Shown here in pieces: positions 61,607 to 64,000 of a DNA stretch of 64,000 nucleotides. Source of the DNA: Alisma plantago-aquatica (Eukaryota > Streptophyta > Magnoliopsida > Alismatales > Alismataceae). The notes beneath the pieces were generated by a model, which did no database searches, was not told the origin of the DNA, and saw only the letters and a program-made list of their open reading frames with translations. The translations under genes were made by a program, and so were the position numbers. The stretch lies in assembly GCA_963693085.1 (NCBI GenBank), contig OY856412.1:1410333194-1410397193 (forward strand), written 5' to 3'. Within the stretch, counting starts at the first letter, position 1. Every line of letters begins with the position of its first letter.

Positions 61607-63290
61607 TGTGACGTCCCTGGATTTTCTAAAACTTAATCTGATGTGTGACATCCAAATTGAAACCTAACCTCAGCGAGAATCCCAATTTGAACACCACACA
61701 CTAGGCTAAGAAAAAGAAAATCAAAAGAATTCAAAAAGAAACAATAGTAGCACATGCACATGAACAATAATAAAACCATAGAACACATGTTCACCATTCA
61801 ACATATAATTACAACATGAATTGTTACAACATTTGAGATTACATATTGAATAGTAAACATCTATATATACATGTACTACCACTAAACAACAGGATCTTAA
61901 GACAACAGGTCCACCTGTACATCAGCTCGTCACACAACTCTCAACTATCATGGTTCTTCAAGAACATATGTCCACAACCTAAACAAAAGATTACATGTGG
62001 TACACTTCACCTATGTGTCTTTTTATATACCTCTCATTACTAATCTTGGCAATAAGATAAATCTAATACTTGGCAGTTAGAAAGAAATATAAGAAAAAGC
62101 ATATACTTGCACAAAGATGCTCATTAACAAAAGAGAACACATATTTTAAGATCATTTTCCATTATATCATCAATGCATTTACTACCTCAGAGTTGAATGC
62201 ATTAAGGTATATATGATCTACTACCAAAGATTTGGATCATTTCACAATGTGATCTATTTCAAAAGAGTTGGATCACTTCCAAGTACTTTACTACCAAAGA
62301 GTTGAAGTACTTACTTTCCAGCACTTTACTACCAAAGAGTTGAAGTTCTTGGATATAATGGAATAGATATATTATGTTTCATGTGTTCATAGCCATAAGT
62401 ATGGAAAATCAAGCAAGCTATCATAGAAGAACAATCATTTCATCCAATATCATATGCCAAGTATTTTACTACACATATAACACAAGCATATTGTACAATA
62501 AGCCAAGAAAGAGATAATGGCGTACCTTGATCACAAATGTTCTCATCACATTCCTGATATCAACTATATCCATGTCAGCCCCTGATAAAGACAAGACCAT
62601 ACATATAACATCAGGTTCTCATCATCTTAACCCTAGTTATATCCATTTTAGGGTTTACTTAACTCATTAGTATATTGCCACTTTTACTAGTATTCTTGTC
62701 TTAGAATTATCTTACTGATGTCATTTTCCAGACTATGGCTCATTATCAGAACATTAGGTTCCATATCATTTTTTTGCACATATTAACCCTAGTTTATATA
62801 CATTATTCAAATTAGAGTTACATAACATGTATTAAGGGTCATCTTCATATAACATGAATTTCATACATTTAACTGATATCAAACTTACATATTAGCTTCC
62901 AGTTACTGATATGAGCTTACCCTATAATTTTTAGGATTTCTTAAGCAACTTTGTAATTATTGCATTTTAATTAGGGTTATTATTTCTAATTAGCCATATT
63001 AAGCAAATTACATGATTTCGAGTTGAAGCATCATCATATTTGACATCATATTGATTATATATCATATTTCAGAGATACTGATGCATTTTCATAATTTTAG
63101 GCCATCATGTACTATTTATTATTCATGAAATGAGTGTATAACATCTTATATGATATCATCTACATTTATGCATCAAAAGACTAATATGATAGTTTCATCT
63201 TGTTCTACTCATTTTTCTAAACATTTCAGTATATTATTTGTATTTTTCTGATGCTCGAGCTAATTACTAGGAATTATCTAAGATCAAGGA
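61607..63290 (+). mobile_element. Possible LTR inserted in the LINE relic
   Basis: Starts TGTGACGTCCCTGG, a start typical of plant Gypsy (Tekay-like) LTRs, exactly where the LINE protein homology stops; the target would be CTATT. A 24-bp word actttactaccaaagagttgaagt is repeated at 62285 and 62323. No coding frame. The right edge and any PBS were not found, so the end given is only where composition changes. Confidence 0.35.
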
Positions 63291-63589
63291 TTTTCTGAAG
63301 GATATTACCCTTTAGGCCAATCGGCCGCTTCCACGTGGCTCCTCAGGCATGGCACATCCTTTCCTTGCTGGTAAGGGTGAGTCGGCCGGTTTTCTTGTTG
63401 GTTTAGAGTTGGATCTACTGGTTTACCCTTTATTTCCTCGAATGCTCTGTCTCCGTCTCCCGGTCTCTCTTTCTCACTTTTGTGAACTGTCGTTGCTTCC
63501 TGCATGCGGGTCTGTCCTGCAGCGGCCATCGTTCCTAGTTCTGGCAAGCAATCAACAATGTTTTCCTCATTCTCAAGAGTTGATCGTAG

Positions 63590-64000
63590 GGCCAACAGTT
63601 TCGTCCGTGCTCCCATAGCATTGTCGTCCGTTCTTCTCCTCTGCTAGGTCTCCATGTTTCTCAACCAACCTCTTCTCTCACTTGCATTCTGTGGAACGCC
63701 CATGTTAGGCGGTTTGTGATAGAAGCCGCCACCACTGGCTGGGTCTGCTCTAAATCAACTGATGAGACCATCATCGACTCTGACAATCTCGGGGTGATCA
63801 TCTGTGGGATTAAGCCTCCCTCTCACTCATATCCTTTCATAGGCAAGGACCACTCCACACGTTGCCCATCTATACGAGCGCTTCTGATGGTTCGAAATGC
63901 TAGAGAGAGATCGCCCATGGTCTCATCCTTCTCCTTTAACACATGTCTCTACTGTGTGCTAGCTCCTATCTCTCTACAGCTTCTCCATGTGTGCTTGTGG
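63590..64000 (+). CDS. Unrecognised open frame running off the right edge
   Basis: One frame stays open from 63590 to the end of the window, about 137 codons, in CpG-containing sequence. It includes WNAHVRRFVIEAATTGW and DNLGVIICGIKPP. I recognise no domain, and no start is obvious. An overlapping plus frame (63349-63618) and a minus frame (63305-63616) are also open, so coding is not proven. It could be a host exon or a LINE ORF1. Confidence 0.2.

Overview
The window is repeat-dense, AT-rich plant nuclear DNA with no convincing host protein-coding gene. It points to a flowering plant: the recognisable proteins are an Angela/BARE-type Copia polyprotein, plant L1-type LINE proteins (DUF4283-like ORF1, endonuclease/RT/zf-RVT ORF2), a PIF/Harbinger transposase with its Myb/SANT partner, and a Sirevirus-like Copia relic. 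Several primer-binding sites match plant initiator tRNA-Met. The species cannot be read from the sequence.

Layout. 1-5830: right part of a Copia element on the minus strand (IN and start of RT, protease, gutted gag, leader, primer-binding site, 2.25-kb 5' LTR). 5831-16577: three LTRs alternating with two internal regions of a coding-free, Ty3/Gypsy-derived element (LTR about 2.94 kb, internal about 2.1 kb), an LTR-int-LTR-int-LTR array into which the Copia inserted. 16754-21678: a complete minus-strand LINE bounded by a 17-bp target duplication. 21739-23844: microsatellite, a 411-bp MITE with palindromic ends, a truncated LINE tail. 23845-33625: a complete minus-strand member of the coding-free Gypsy-derived family with a perfect CATGT duplication; its 5' LTR holds a 1.1-kb 5'-truncated LINE. 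34453-35209: a hAT-like non-autonomous element. 35545-39339: two related long-TIR (Mutator-like) elements, one containing nine tandem 113-118-bp units. 40109-44413: Harbinger-type MITE and a decayed PIF/Harbinger transposon. 46194-48230: Sirevirus-like relic. 49215-52906: a fourth LTR and part of the internal region of the Gypsy-derived family, with a triplicated promoter block. 52907-55375: probable Gypsy-like LTR. 56512-56761: complete tRNA-type SINE with a 15-bp duplication. 59690-61606: plus-strand LINE relic, interrupted by a probable LTR at 61607. 63590-64000: unrecognised open frame running off the edge.

How the parts relate. Nesting gives relative ages: the Gypsy-derived copies were targets for the Copia (5830/5831), a LINE (30260/30261) and another LTR element (52906/52907). 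The coding-free family must be mobilised in trans, since no copy here encodes a protein. The SINE would likewise depend on a LINE. All recognised ORFs carry disabling changes, and in the full LINE these are almost all stop codons explicable by single C-to-T changes, as expected from methylation-driven decay. Boundaries were found by eye from termini, target duplications and protein motifs; no database search was run.
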